Of a stretch of DNA of 64,000 nt, positions 1 to 8,705 are shown piece by piece. Source of the stretch: Pseudoalteromonas espejiana DSM 9414. Its GTDB lineage: Bacteria; Pseudomonadota; Gammaproteobacteria; Enterobacterales; Alteromonadaceae. Position 1 is the stretch's first letter, and every line of letters begins with the position of its first letter. The DNA lies in NCBI RefSeq assembly GCF_002221525.1, contig NZ_CP011028.1, forward strand, positions 1,065,001-1,129,000. Reading direction: 5' to 3'. The notes below the pieces were generated by a model. The model made no database searches, was not told the DNA's origin, and was given only the letters and a program-made list of their open reading frames with translations. Both the position numbers and the translations under genes were made by a program.

Positions 1-2
1 AA

Positions 3-128
3 ATAACGTCGGTGTCAGATTCATCGGAACAAGGCCGAGCACTTATTGCTAAATTTTCTGAAGTAATTCAGGAAATAGAGCGAGGGGCAGATACAGTATC
101 AGCAACGGTGTCTAAGCTTAATGTGTAA
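3..128 (+). CDS. C-terminal end of an unidentified protein (partial)
   Basis: The window opens inside a reading frame that ends with TAA at 126-128. The last 41 residues are visible, ending ...GADTVSATVSKLNV. They are polar and look helical, with hydrophobic residues at coiled-coil-like spacing, as in the C-terminal helix of a chemoreceptor or another signalling coiled coil. No domain can be named from so short a piece. A hairpin follows 30 bases downstream. The frame is clear; the identity is not. Confidence 0.5.
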   Translation: MTSVSDSSEQGRALIAKFSEVIQEIERGADTVSATVSKLNV

Positions 129-157
129 CACAAGACATTTTTGACTTATAAGTTATT

Positions 158-182
158 AAAGTGCGACATTATGTCGCGCTTT
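158..182 (+). terminator. Terminator-like hairpin after the first gene
   Basis: AAAGTGCGACAT and ATGTCGCGCTTT form a 12-bp stem (one G-T pair) around a single T, so the real loop is a few bases larger. The T-tract behind it is weak, so this is a terminator by position rather than by strong sequence. Confidence 0.45.
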
Positions 183-200
183 AATAGCGCTTTCACATTA

Positions 201-238
201 TATAATTTATGCCATACATAACAGTGGCATAAATTATA
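201..238. promoter_or_regulatory. Perfect 14-bp inverted repeat over the copper-receptor promoter
   Basis: TATAATTTATGCCA (201-214) is repeated as its exact reverse complement at 225-238, around the 10-base spacer TACATAACAG. The left arm begins with TATAAT, a good -10 hexamer. The right arm ends one base before the ATG of the receptor gene, where no Shine-Dalgarno sequence can be seen. It could be a repressor or activator operator over the promoter, or an RNA hairpin covering the translation start. The regulator is unknown. Confidence 0.6.
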
Positions 239-239
239 A

Positions 240-2375
240 ATGACTCATAAAAAAAGCATTCAACCTACCTATTTACTCTCTCCTTTAGCGCTACTAATTA
301 GCAGCTTTTTATCGCCTACAATACTTGCTGATGATAACAACTTAGAAGTGATTGAAGTGCACGGGCATGCGCAAAATAAACATGTATCACTTGGCTCGTC
401 AGAGTCATTACTTAGTAATTTAGGTGTTGATTTTTCTGCTGCGGGCGGGGTTTCTAACTTGCCTATTTTAAATGGTTTAATGGGCGATAGGGTAAAAGTA
501 CTTGTTGATGGCGCAGATGTAACAGCAGCGTGCGCTAATCATATGAACCCGCCTCTTTCTTACATATCAGCAAATCAGATAATGTCTTACAAGGTGGTTG
601 CTGGAGTTTCACCAATAAGCGCAGGTGGCGATAATATTGCCGGTGTAATAAGCGTTAATTCTATTTCGCCTCAGTACAGTCAAAGTAGTGAATTGGGCTG
701 GCACTCGGGCTATGTATCGGCAAAATACAGTAGTATTGATAACGGCACAAAGCTAGGCGTAGGAGCACGTTTAGCAAGTGATACATTGAGTTTTAATTAT
801 CAAGGATCGTTTAGTGATGCCAACAGTTACGAGGATGGAAATGGGAATGTAGTACTTGATACATTATACCAAGCTCAAAATCACAGCCTTACAGGCGCCA
901 TACGCGATGAAAAGCAGCAATTAGTTATAAAGCTCACACACCAAAAAATACCGTATCAAGGGTTTGCGAATCAGTACATGGATATGACTGATATCACCAG
1001 TTACGGCGCTATTGCCCAATATAAGCGCAGTTTTGAAAACAGCGAGCTACAAGGGCAAGTAAATTGGCATAGCGTGAAACACGAAATGGGTTTTTTTAGT
1101 AAAGAAAAAACCGGCATGATGCCCATGAAGACAGACTCGCAAGATATAAGCACCCAGCTTAAATGGCGTATTACGCTTGATAAAAATAGCTCACTATTGC
1201 TTGGTCAAGAATACTATCACTACCGCATTGATGATTGGTGGCCGGCTATTGAAGGCTCAGCCATGATGGGGCCAAATGACTATGTAAATATTAATAATGG
1301 TAAGCGTGAGCGCATTGCCTTATTTGCAGAATATGAAAGCCAAATTAATAAAAAACTATGGCTAAACACTGGAGTAAGGGTTGAGCGTGTTAACACGCAA
1401 GTTGATGAAGTACAGGCCTATAACGATGGCATGAGTATGATGGATATGGGCAGTATGAGCGCAATGACCACTGCCAATAATGGGATGGCGGCAAATGACT
1501 TTAATAATGCCGATAGAAATAAAACCGACACCATTGTTGATGCTAATTTATTAGCTAATTACCAAATTACACTATATGACGAGCTGCAATTAGGCCTTGC
1601 TCGCAAAAATCGCGCACCCAACTTATATGAGCGCTACAGCTGGGGTGTAAGTAATATGGCCACCACTATGATTGGCTGGTACGGCGATGCAAATGGTTAT
1701 ATTGGTAACCCAGAGCTTGATGTAGAAACTGCAAATACCATTAGTGCAACGTATACAAAAACAGCTAAAGATGATACTTGGCGTGTAAGTGCTAATATGT
1801 GGTACACCGATGTAAACAACTACATTGATGCAAATATTGTACGTAGTTTTAATAGTTACGGCTTAGCAAACACATCTCGTAATATTTTGCAGTTTAGTAA
1901 TGTTGACGCCACATTATATGGTGCCAAAATCGATGTAAGTAAGTCGCTTTATCAATCTAAACCGTTTGGCGAATGGGTAGTAACAGCAAATATTACAAGT
2001 ACCCGTGGTAAGCGCGACGACACTAACCAACCGCTATATCAAATTAAGCCATTGCATACAAAGCTAACATTAAGCCAGCAACTAGGATTATTTGAAAATA
2101 CGCTGTCGTGGGAGTGGGTAGATACAAAATCACGCGTTGACTTTAACCGCCTTGAAAACCAAACGCACAGCTATAATTTAGTGAATTTAAGCTCTAAAGC
2201 CACCTTTAATGCATTAACGCTAAGTACAGAGGTAACTAACTTATTTGATGAGTTTTACGAGTTGCCATTAGGGGGAGTAAGCATTGCTGCACTAAAGCAA
2301 AATAACAGCGCGGGATTTACCCAATTAGCGGGGCAGGGGCGCTCATTTAATATAAGCGCAAGTTATGCTTTTTAG
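240..2375 (+). CDS. oprC: OprC/NosA-like TonB-dependent copper receptor
   Basis: Outer-membrane TonB-dependent receptor of 711 residues, with a signal peptide (cleavage near A30), plug domain (about 35-145) and a long beta-barrel ending in an aromatic C-terminus (SYAF). The plug carries ACANHMNPPLSYI, matching the CxxxM copper site of Pseudomonas OprC (here C98 and M102), and the barrel carries HEM (H281, M283), matching the OprC HxM partner. A loop at 398-416 holds seven methionines, with more at 293-296 and 342-343, as expected for soft-metal capture. Copper import is known for the OprC family; the function here is inferred. The gene stands alone behind an unusual palindromic promoter. The ATG was chosen because it gives a clean signal peptide. 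Confidence 0.85.
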   Translation: MTHKKSIQPTYLLSPLALLISSFLSPTILADDNNLEVIEVHGHAQNKHVSLGSSESLLSNLGVDFSAAGGVSNLPILNGLMGDRVKVLVDGADVTAACANHMNPPLSYISANQIMSYKVVAGVSPISAGGDNIAGVISVNSISPQYSQSSELGWHSGYVSAKYSSIDNGTKLGVGARLASDTLSFNYQGSFSDANSYEDGNGNVVLDTLYQAQNHSLTGAIRDEKQQLVIKLTHQKIPYQGFANQYMDMTDITSYGAIAQYKRSFENSELQGQVNWHSVKHEMGFFSKEKTGMMPMKTDSQDISTQLKWRITLDKNSSLLLGQEYYHYRIDDWWPAIEGSAMMGPNDYVNINNGKRERIALFAEYESQINKKLWLNTGVRVERVNTQVDEVQAYNDGMSMMDMGSMSAMTTANNGMAANDFNNADRNKTDTIVDANLLANYQITLYDELQLGLARKNRAPNLYERYSWGVSNMATTMIGWYGDANGYIGNPELDVETANTISATYTKTAKDDTWRVSANMWYTDVNNYIDANIVRSFNSYGLANTSRNILQFSNVDATLYGAKIDVSKSLYQSKPFGEWVVTANITSTRGKRDDTNQPLYQIKPLHTKLTLSQQLGLFENTLSWEWVDTKSRVDFNRLENQTHSYNLVNLSSKATFNALTLSTEVTNLFDEFYELPLGGVSIAALKQNNSAGFTQLAGQGRSFNISASYAF

Positions 2376-2398
2376 ACACATATAATAATTATTGAACA

Positions 2399-2427
2399 GT
2401 TAAGCCACCATTGTGTTGTGGTTTAAC
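2399..2427. terminator. Possible bidirectional terminator
   Basis: GTTAAGCCAC and GTGGTTTAAC pair (one G-T) between the convergent copper receptor and DUF2986 genes. AT-rich flanks (AATTATT on both sides) may lengthen the stem. No strong T-run is present. Confidence 0.4.
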
Positions 2428-2435
2428 GCTAATTA

Positions 2436-2612
2436 TTAATCAGTAGTTGTATCTTGCTCATCGTCGGCACAAGGAGATTGCTCTGCTTCTAAAGCTAACT
2501 TTTCGCGCTCGGCTTTAGATACATACGCTGGTTTATTACTTTTATGTAATTTAGCATTAGCACGTTTATCTTTTTTCTGAAATTTAGTGACGATTTTTTT
2601 ACGGCGGTTCAT
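2436..2612 (-). CDS. DUF2986 family small basic protein
   Basis: A 58-residue protein starting MNRRKKIVTKFQKKDKRANA, rich in lysine and arginine at the N-terminus with an acidic tail (DDEQDTTTD). The segment NAKLHKSNKPAYVSKAEREKLA is typical of the DUF2986 family of gammaproteobacteria, whose function is unknown. The start at 2612 is preferred over an upstream in-frame ATG at 2654 because the family begins with MNRRKK. The gene is divergent from the M20 dipeptidase gene. Confidence 0.75.
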   Translation of the reverse strand: MNRRKKIVTKFQKKDKRANAKLHKSNKPAYVSKAEREKLALEAEQSPCADDEQDTTTD

Positions 2613-2781
2613 TAGTACTAATACTCTGATAAATTTAGGTCGCGCATTATACAACCAATGCGATAAAAGCCGCCATATAAATTTAAAGCACGATCATTGT
2701 AATCCTATCGCAAAGCGCTATTTAATATTATGCTACAGCGCTATAATTTGGCCTTTATTTAGTCATACAACGGGATACGTT

Positions 2782-4269
2782 TTGAAAAAGTTAGTTTTGC
2801 TTTGCAGTGCTTTATTTGCCTTTAATACGCATGCGCAATTACATAAAAATATTGATAGTGTTGCCGATTACGCTGTAAACACCTACCAAAATGCGCAAGT
2901 ACATACGCTAACTAACTTAGTGGCTTTTCCTACAGTAAATAAAGGCTCAATACCCGCTCCAAAAAATCCAGACTTTATTAACTTTAAATCTGTATTAAAA
3001 ATGAAAGCCGCAGAGCTTGGGCTTGATTACCAAGACCTAGGCTATACCGTGCTTATTGGTATGGGTAAACAAGCAGACAAAGTAACAGTAGTAACACATG
3101 GCGATGTACAGCCAGCTAATGCGAGTAAGTGGCAGCAAAGCCCATTTATTATTGATACCTCAGAGCCTGGCAAATTAGTAGGGCGCGGTACCGAAGACGA
3201 CAAAGGCGCCATAGCCACTGCGCTTTATGCTATGAAAGCGATTAAAGATAAAGGCATAAAGCTTGATAACCGCATAGAGCTGATGATTTACCTTGCCGAG
3301 GAGTCTGACTGGGGCCCACTTACTGAGTTTATGAAAACTTACCAGCAACCAAAGTATGCAGTAACCATTGATGCATCATACCCTGTGGTTGTTGCCGAAA
3401 AAGGCTGGAGCTTAATTGCACCAACCTTTAACGCTACTTCAAATCAAACTGGCGTCTATGTAAGTGACGTTGCAGGTGGGGCGTTTAAAAGCCAAATACC
3501 AGAAGATGCAAGCTTAATACTTCATAATGCAAGCGCGAGCTTAATCGACTCATTAAAAGCTAAAGCTAAAACGCTTAGTGCAGTTGAGTTTAATTTTGAA
3601 GAGCAAGGTGAAGGCTTAAAAATAACTGTTAAAGGCATGTCTGCGCACTCATCAGAGCCAGAGTCGGGCGTTAATGCTATTGCACACTTGAGTGAGTTAT
3701 TCAAAAACGCCGCACTTGAAAATAATAGCGATGGCCAGCTTATAAAATTTGTAAACCAGTTAATTGGCTTAGATATTCATGGTAAGCAATTTGGTGATAT
3801 TGCCTACGAACATAAATTTATGGGCCCAATGAGCGTAGCCCCTACTGTAATTGAACGCGATGGTAATGCACTAACATTGGCCATTAACGCCCGCCGCCCA
3901 GTAGGTAAAGATGAAAGCGTACTTAAACAACAAATTAATAGCGCTATCAATGGGTGGGAAACTGCAAATAGCGTCACGCTTACTAAAGTAGAAACCATTA
4001 TTGGTACACCTATGCTGTTAGACAATGCACCGCACGCACAAAAGCTGCTCGATATTTTTAAACATTTTACAGGTGACGAACAAGCTGACTTTGTATCAAT
4101 TGGCGGAGGCACTAACGCAAAATTATTTGATAATGCTGTATCGTTTGGCCCTTCAATGCCGGGTAAACGTTATACAGGCCACTCAGAGCATGAATTTATT
4201 ACGCTTGAGCAATTGGAGCTTAATTTACGCATGTATACCGCGATGATGATTGAGCTAGGAAATATGTAA
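2782..4269 (+). CDS. Secreted M20-family metallo-dipeptidase
   Basis: Start placed at a TTG that gives a clean signal peptide (MKKLVLLCSALFAFNTHA, then Q), making a 495-residue exported protein. The open frame runs further upstream, but that part has no recognisable content. M20 metal-site motifs are in order: THGDVQPA (H106, D108), GRGTEDDKGA (D139 as the bridging aspartate), LAEES (E173 as general base, E174) and the C-terminal GHSEHEF histidine. The middle region resembles the M20 lid domain. It probably hydrolyses dipeptides in the periplasm. It ends just before a strong bidirectional terminator. Confidence 0.85.
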   Translation: MKKLVLLCSALFAFNTHAQLHKNIDSVADYAVNTYQNAQVHTLTNLVAFPTVNKGSIPAPKNPDFINFKSVLKMKAAELGLDYQDLGYTVLIGMGKQADKVTVVTHGDVQPANASKWQQSPFIIDTSEPGKLVGRGTEDDKGAIATALYAMKAIKDKGIKLDNRIELMIYLAEESDWGPLTEFMKTYQQPKYAVTIDASYPVVVAEKGWSLIAPTFNATSNQTGVYVSDVAGGAFKSQIPEDASLILHNASASLIDSLKAKAKTLSAVEFNFEEQGEGLKITVKGMSAHSSEPESGVNAIAHLSELFKNAALENNSDGQLIKFVNQLIGLDIHGKQFGDIAYEHKFMGPMSVAPTVIERDGNALTLAINARRPVGKDESVLKQQINSAINGWETANSVTLTKVETIIGTPMLLDNAPHAQKLLDIFKHFTGDEQADFVSIGGGTNAKLFDNAVSFGPSMPGKRYTGHSEHEFITLEQLELNLRMYTAMMIELGNM

Positions 4270-4289
4270 GCTAAAGATTTTTTAATATA

Positions 4290-4328
4290 AAAGCCGCCTT
4301 GCTGAAGTGACTTCAGCAAGGCGGCTTT
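4290..4328. terminator. Strong bidirectional terminator (dipeptidase/porin)
   Basis: A perfect 18-bp stem starting AAAGCCGCC and closing GGCGGCTTT, loop TGA, with an A-tract on the left and T-tract on the right. It serves the convergent dipeptidase and porin genes. Confidence 0.9.
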
Positions 4329-4338
4329 TTTGTATTTT

Positions 4339-5124
4339 TTAAAACTGGGCTACAAAACTAAGGTTGTATATATCATAGCTATTTTTATCAGTGTAATTAG
4401 CGCTGAAATAGTAGCTATCGTTAATAAAGTATTTACCCTCAACAACTAAATCTGAGTCGCTCAAGCCAATGCCCACTGCTACATGTTTATTAAAGTAATA
4501 ATTTGCCAGCACGTTAAAGAAAGGGTCATCACCAGCATCTAGGTAGTCAATATTTACAGTAAAGTAGCTTTCATCGTAAAGGTGAGCAAAGTAACGTGAT
4601 GATAAGTCCCACGACTCTATTTCATCATCGGTCTCAATAGTAAAACCAATGTAGTCGGTGTCATTAATTTGATGATTATATTGAGCTTTAAATAAATAAA
4701 CTGTATCACCATATTCGTAATCTAGCATACGTGCAGATACTTTTAACGAATCTGCAAATAAGTAACCTATGCCAAGTGAATAGGTATCGGTATCGCCAAT
4801 ATTAGGCAGCTCTAGGGTTGCAAAAGCATTACCGTAAAAGCCTTCTCCAAAAATTCCTTTTCTACTATTACCATCTGAATTAAAGTAATTTAAACCTATA
4901 TTACTATCTGTATCTAGGTAGCCATAATCATCCCACACTCCCGAGCTTTGTTGCTCTTCAAAGTAATAATGAGTAGATAATCCGTACACATTATCGCTGT
5001 AATAGCGTGAATCAATTTTTGCGTAGTTAATTGTATTAAACCATTGCTTTGACGCTGATTGTTCAGCGTTTACTGACGCTGCACAGCTAAGTGCAAGCAA
5101 AGAGAGTGGCATTAAAAATCGCAT
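4339..5124 (-). CDS. Putative outer-membrane porin (small beta-barrel)
   Basis: A 261-residue protein with a signal peptide (MRFLMPLSLLALSCAASVNA). Alternating hydrophobic and polar strands rich in Tyr, Asp and Ser end in FVAQF, a typical outer-membrane barrel C-terminus. Its size fits the 'putative porin' family seen in Vibrio, Shewanella and Pseudoalteromonas. Substrate unknown. AAGGAT lies just before the ATG. On the minus strand a TATAAT-like -10 lies near 5170, followed by the short hairpin ACCC-TTTCT-GGGT in the leader. Confidence 0.7.
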   Translation of the reverse strand: MRFLMPLSLLALSCAASVNAEQSASKQWFNTINYAKIDSRYYSDNVYGLSTHYYFEEQQSSGVWDDYGYLDTDSNIGLNYFNSDGNSRKGIFGEGFYGNAFATLELPNIGDTDTYSLGIGYLFADSLKVSARMLDYEYGDTVYLFKAQYNHQINDTDYIGFTIETDDEIESWDLSSRYFAHLYDESYFTVNIDYLDAGDDPFFNVLANYYFNKHVAVGIGLSDSDLVVEGKYFINDSYYFSANYTDKNSYDIYNLSFVAQF

Positions 5125-5387
5125 AAGTATCCTTTCTTATAAAGTTAATTAGTTGTACCCAGAAAGGGTATTATATTTAAAATAAGTGAAAACACATCCA
5201 ATTAATTGTAAGTAACTGTATGTTTATATAAGTAAATGTAAGAATAAACGAAACTTAAGAGCTCTCATTAAGTAGTTCAGTAAAATGTAATAACCTGACT
5301 AATGTCATATCAACTAATGACAAATAACACCTCCAAAGCTTAAAAATTAAGGCAATAATAACCTTACATTTTAAGAGGAGAGTAAAC

Positions 5388-5567
5388 ATGAATACATCAA
5401 CATTTTTTGAAAACCTAAAACGCTACGCAGCTGTATTAGTATTTTTTACAGCAATTAATTTAATTACATCGCCAAATAATCTATGGGTAGTTTGGCCTGC
5501 GTTGGGTATGGGGATTGCGCTGCTTAAAGATTTGTTGGATTTAACCAGTTCAAAAAGGTGTGGGTAA
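5388..5567 (+). CDS. 2TM-domain small membrane protein
   Basis: A 59-residue frame after a strong Shine-Dalgarno (AAGAGGAGA). The sequence begins MNTSTFFENLKRYAAVLVFF, followed by a turn, then WVVWPALGMGIALLKDLLDL. This matches the 2TM layout: an N-terminal amphipathic part, two membrane helices at about 13-28 and 32-48, and a WPxxGxGIxLL signature in the second. The function of the family is unknown. It stands alone between the porin and osmC genes. Confidence 0.65.
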   Translation: MNTSTFFENLKRYAAVLVFFTAINLITSPNNLWVVWPALGMGIALLKDLLDLTSSKRCG

Positions 5568-5636
5568 TGAATGTTAAGCCAAGTAATAACTTACTTGGCT
5601 TAAGCTTCTTAATTTTAGGGTTTAAGTATTAGCGGT

Positions 5637-6074
5637 TTATGAAGCGCTCTCAAGTGTCGCGTTAAGTGAGATTTCGGTATTAAGCAGCTTTGAAATAGGG
5701 CAGCCTTTTTTAGTTTGCTCACACAATGCCTGAAATTGCTCATTAGCAATATCTTTAATACGTGCATCTACTTCAAGAGCAATATGCGTCACTGCAAAGC
5801 CATCATCTACTTCATCAAGGCTTACTGTTGCTTTGGTATCAATTTTATCGGCTGTAAAACCTGCGTCACCTAATGCAAGCGACAGCGCCATGCTAAAACA
5901 GGCACTGTGCGCCGCACCTACTAGCTCCTCAGGGTTTGACCCTGGCTCATCTTCAAAGCGGGTATTAAAGCCATACGGTTGTTTATTAAGTGCGCCACTT
6001 TGCGTAGAAATACTGCCTTTGCCTGTTTTAATATCACCAGACCACGTTGAACTTGCCGTTTTTTTAATCGTCAT
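5637..6074 (-). CDS. osmC: OsmC-family organic hydroperoxide reductase
   Basis: Cytosolic peroxidase of 145 residues, the usual OsmC length. The two reactive cysteines fall at C59 (AAHSACFSM) and C125 (KKGCPISK), the same numbers as in E. coli OsmC; R39 and E49/E50 fit the active site. It reduces organic hydroperoxides with thiol reductants. AAGGAGAAG precedes the ATG. It is a single-gene unit. Confidence 0.92.
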   Translation of the reverse strand: MTIKKTASSTWSGDIKTGKGSISTQSGALNKQPYGFNTRFEDEPGSNPEELVGAAHSACFSMALSLALGDAGFTADKIDTKATVSLDEVDDGFAVTHIALEVDARIKDIANEQFQALCEQTKKGCPISKLLNTEISLNATLESAS

Positions 6075-6298
6075 CGTCTTCTCCTTGCTTTGCGTGTAAG
6101 CTTTTCAGGCTCATTAAGCGTTATTTACATAAAACACTTAAAATAAGCGCTAAAAGCCGAGTTACAGTTAACAGTGCAATATAAACGCCAGTTAGAACTT
6201 ATTGGCTTTTTGGAGCTGAGATTTGTTTTACTCAAAATAGGGCGTTAGGGCACAGGCTTTGATACCTATAGGGTTAAAGTAGTTTAAACCTTTATGGT

Positions 6299-6436
6299 TT
6301 AATTTTTATTTCGCTTGCAGCGCTCTGAGCAGTAAATAACGTTATCCCAATCACGTTGCCATTTTTTACGCCATACAAATGGCTTATTACAAACAGGGCA
6401 TATTTTTTGTGGTAGATGTAACTTTTTATGCGCCAT
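6299..6436 (-). CDS. DUF2256 zinc-ribbon-like protein overlapping the photolyase gene
   Basis: A 45-residue protein beginning [20 protein letters not shown], with a CPVC pair (C13, C16) and a second pair in YCSERC, plus the Trp-rich stretch [11 protein letters not shown] between them. This is the DUF2256 pattern, a predicted metal-binding knuckle. Its start lies inside the 3' end of the photolyase-family gene (11-base overlap), so the two are almost certainly translated from one message. DUF2256 genes often sit beside this photolyase type; the role is unknown, perhaps DNA or partner binding. Confidence 0.85.
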   Translation of the reverse strand: MAHKKLHLPQKICPVCNKPFVWRKKWQRDWDNVIYCSERCKRNKN

Positions 6437-7940
6437 GTTTAGCACTCTTTGCTTTTTGTTGTATTGTGCGAGTAAGCCCTACGTGTCTTTTTAATATATT
6501 AGGAATAGCACGCTTAACGTCTGCTCGCTCGCGGTATTGCCACAAGCGTTCGCGAGCTTGCTTTGAAGCATCGGTTAAATTGAGCATGGGTTCTGGGTAA
6601 TCTTCTCCTAATTTAAAGTCGTTAAATAATGCTTCCATTGGTGTTTGTTGCCAAGGCTCGTGTAAATATTCTATTGGCAGTTTTTCAAGTTCGGGGCACC
6701 ACTTTTTTATAAAGGCGCCGGTTGGGTCTTGATCTTCAGACTGCTTAATCGGGTTGTAATGCCTAATGGTATTAATACCCGTTACCGATGCCTGCATTTG
6801 TATTTGCGGGTAGTGAATTCCAGGTTCAAAATCTAAAAAGTAATTTGCCAGTGGAAAACTTGCCTGCTGCCAACTTATATTTAAATGATGTGTTACAAAG
6901 CTGACTAACATAGCGCGCATTCTAAAATTAATATAACCCGTTGCTTTTAAGCAGCGCATACAGGCATCAATAATAGGAATACCCGTTTGGCCTTGTGCCC
7001 AGCGCTCAATATCGCTTTTTACATTAGCGTCATCTCTGTAGGGAAACTCATGGTAGCCTGGATTTAATGCTTTAAACTCCATAGTGCATTCACTTTCAAA
7101 CTTTTGCATAAAGTGGCAATGCCAATGCAATCGCGATACAAAAGCAGCGAGCGGGCGTTTCCAGCCTTTTTTATCAGGGTGTTTTGAATGGTATTCATCA
7201 ATAGCCATTTGGTACACCTGTTTAAGGCTAATATTACCCCATGCTAAATAGGGTGAGAGCCTAGAGCAATGAGTACGGCTTAAACTTGGGCTAGATATTC
7301 CTTTTTGATACCCCTTGCCGCGCTCTACAAAAAAACTGTGTAATACACTATGGGCGTGTAATGGCCCACCTATTTGAAAGTTGTCATCGCTTTGCGTGTA
7401 GCTGTTGGGCAATTTGGGTGTTTGGTAGTTATTAAGTGTAATGGTTTTTATATTTTTCCAATTAGGAATAGCAACAGGAGCCTGCATTGTTTTTTGCCAG
7501 CGTTCGTTCCAATTACTTCGATTTTTTTTGCCACGAATAACAGCGCCCGTTTTTGATTCTTGCCAGTGTACCTGTTGCTCTTTACACCACGTGGTAACGG
7601 CTTTATCTCGCTCAAAGGTATTATTTAAGCCAATTTCTTGATGGCTGTATAAGTTTATTATTTGATATGTTTTATTGAGCGCATTTAAAAGAGTAAGCAT
7701 GTCTTGGCTAAAAATATAAAGTGTGGCGTTAAAGCGCTCTAATTGGCTGTTTATTTGTGTGATTGATTGATAAACAAAGCGCCAATGCCGCTCGTTATAA
7801 TGCGCATCCTCAAGCATGAGCGGCTCAAAGTTATAAATAAGCAGCGTTGGTATATCGCTATTAAAGGCATGTTTTAGTGGAAGGTGATCTGATAAGCGTA
7901 AATCGCGTTTAAACCACACTATGTTTATTTTTTCACGCAT
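6426..7940 (-). CDS. Cryptochrome/photolyase family flavoprotein
   Basis: A 504-residue protein with an N-terminal photolyase alpha/beta domain ([16 protein letters not shown], 8-23) and a C-terminal helical FAD-binding domain (about 200-480; [41 protein letters not shown]). By-eye alignment with E. coli photolyase puts I380 where Trp382 of the electron-transfer chain lies, M382 at Trp384 and H376 at the flavin-contacting Asn378, while W357 matches Trp359. Repair, sensing, or action on an unusual substrate are all possible, so I give no gene symbol. It is cotranscribed with the DUF2256 gene. Confidence 0.85.
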   Translation of the reverse strand: MREKINIVWFKRDLRLSDHLPLKHAFNSDIPTLLIYNFEPLMLEDAHYNERHWRFVYQSITQINSQLERFNATLYIFSQDMLTLLNALNKTYQIINLYSHQEIGLNNTFERDKAVTTWCKEQQVHWQESKTGAVIRGKKNRSNWNERWQKTMQAPVAIPNWKNIKTITLNNYQTPKLPNSYTQSDDNFQIGGPLHAHSVLHSFFVERGKGYQKGISSPSLSRTHCSRLSPYLAWGNISLKQVYQMAIDEYHSKHPDKKGWKRPLAAFVSRLHWHCHFMQKFESECTMEFKALNPGYHEFPYRDDANVKSDIERWAQGQTGIPIIDACMRCLKATGYINFRMRAMLVSFVTHHLNISWQQASFPLANYFLDFEPGIHYPQIQMQASVTGINTIRHYNPIKQSEDQDPTGAFIKKWCPELEKLPIEYLHEPWQQTPMEALFNDFKLGEDYPEPMLNLTDASKQARERLWQYRERADVKRAIPNILKRHVGLTRTIQQKAKSAKHGA

Positions 7941-8023
7941 ATTTTAAAAAATGGCAGCTGATATGAAATACTGTACGTAATAAACTGGTTTTAAGATTTG
8001 CAGCTGCCTAATAAAGGGAAATT

Positions 8024-8632
8024 ATGTTTTTAGATTTAACTCAAAATACACACCACAATGTTTACTCGTATTTAGTAGGCGGCATTAGTCCGCGTCCTAT
8101 AGCATGGGTAAGTACATTAAGTGAGGAAGGAGTGGCCAATATTGCGCCATACTCTTTTTTTACTGTGGCAAGCTGTAATCCACCAGTACTAAGTGTTACT
8201 CAAGTAAACCCTCGAGATAAAGCCAATAAAGATACGCTCACTAATTTACAAGCAACTAAAAACTGTGTGGTTAATATTGTAAGCGAAGAGCTAGTTGAGC
8301 AAATGAATCAAAGCTGCGCTAATTACTGTGCACAAACGAGTGAGTTTGACGCCGCTAATATTGATAAAACGGCAAGTAAGCAGGTATCAGCCCCTAGTGC
8401 TGCAGCGGCTAAAGTAAGGTACGAATGTACGCTAAGAGACATTATTACTATAAGTGACGAACCCGGTGGCGGTAAAGTAATGCTACTTAACGTGGTGGGA
8501 ATTTATATTAACGATGATGTATTAGTTAATGGCTACATTGACCCAACCCGTTTAAACACAGTAGGTAAAATGGGCGGCGATTACTTTAGCTCCACTAAAG
8601 ATAAATTTGTACTAAAACGTCCACAATTGTAA
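8024..8632 (+). CDS. Flavin reductase-like (FMN-binding split barrel) protein
   Basis: A 202-residue cytosolic protein with the flavin-reductase signature near the N-terminus (VGGISPRPIAWVSTLSEEGVxN, about 18-39) followed by NIAPYSFFTVAS. FMN-binding split-barrel proteins of this length use FMN in NAD(P)H-dependent reductions; the substrate here is not evident. AGGGA lies before the ATG. It is divergent from the photolyase-family gene across 83 bases, so a light or redox link is possible but unproven. Confidence 0.8.
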   Translation: MFLDLTQNTHHNVYSYLVGGISPRPIAWVSTLSEEGVANIAPYSFFTVASCNPPVLSVTQVNPRDKANKDTLTNLQATKNCVVNIVSEELVEQMNQSCANYCAQTSEFDAANIDKTASKQVSAPSAAAAKVRYECTLRDIITISDEPGGGKVMLLNVVGIYINDDVLVNGYIDPTRLNTVGKMGGDYFSSTKDKFVLKRPQL

Positions 8633-8705
8633 AATAAAACATTAACTTAAAATACTTGTTGTTAACCAATAAAGTGTTACCTATAAAAAATCAAATGGAT
8701 GTTGG

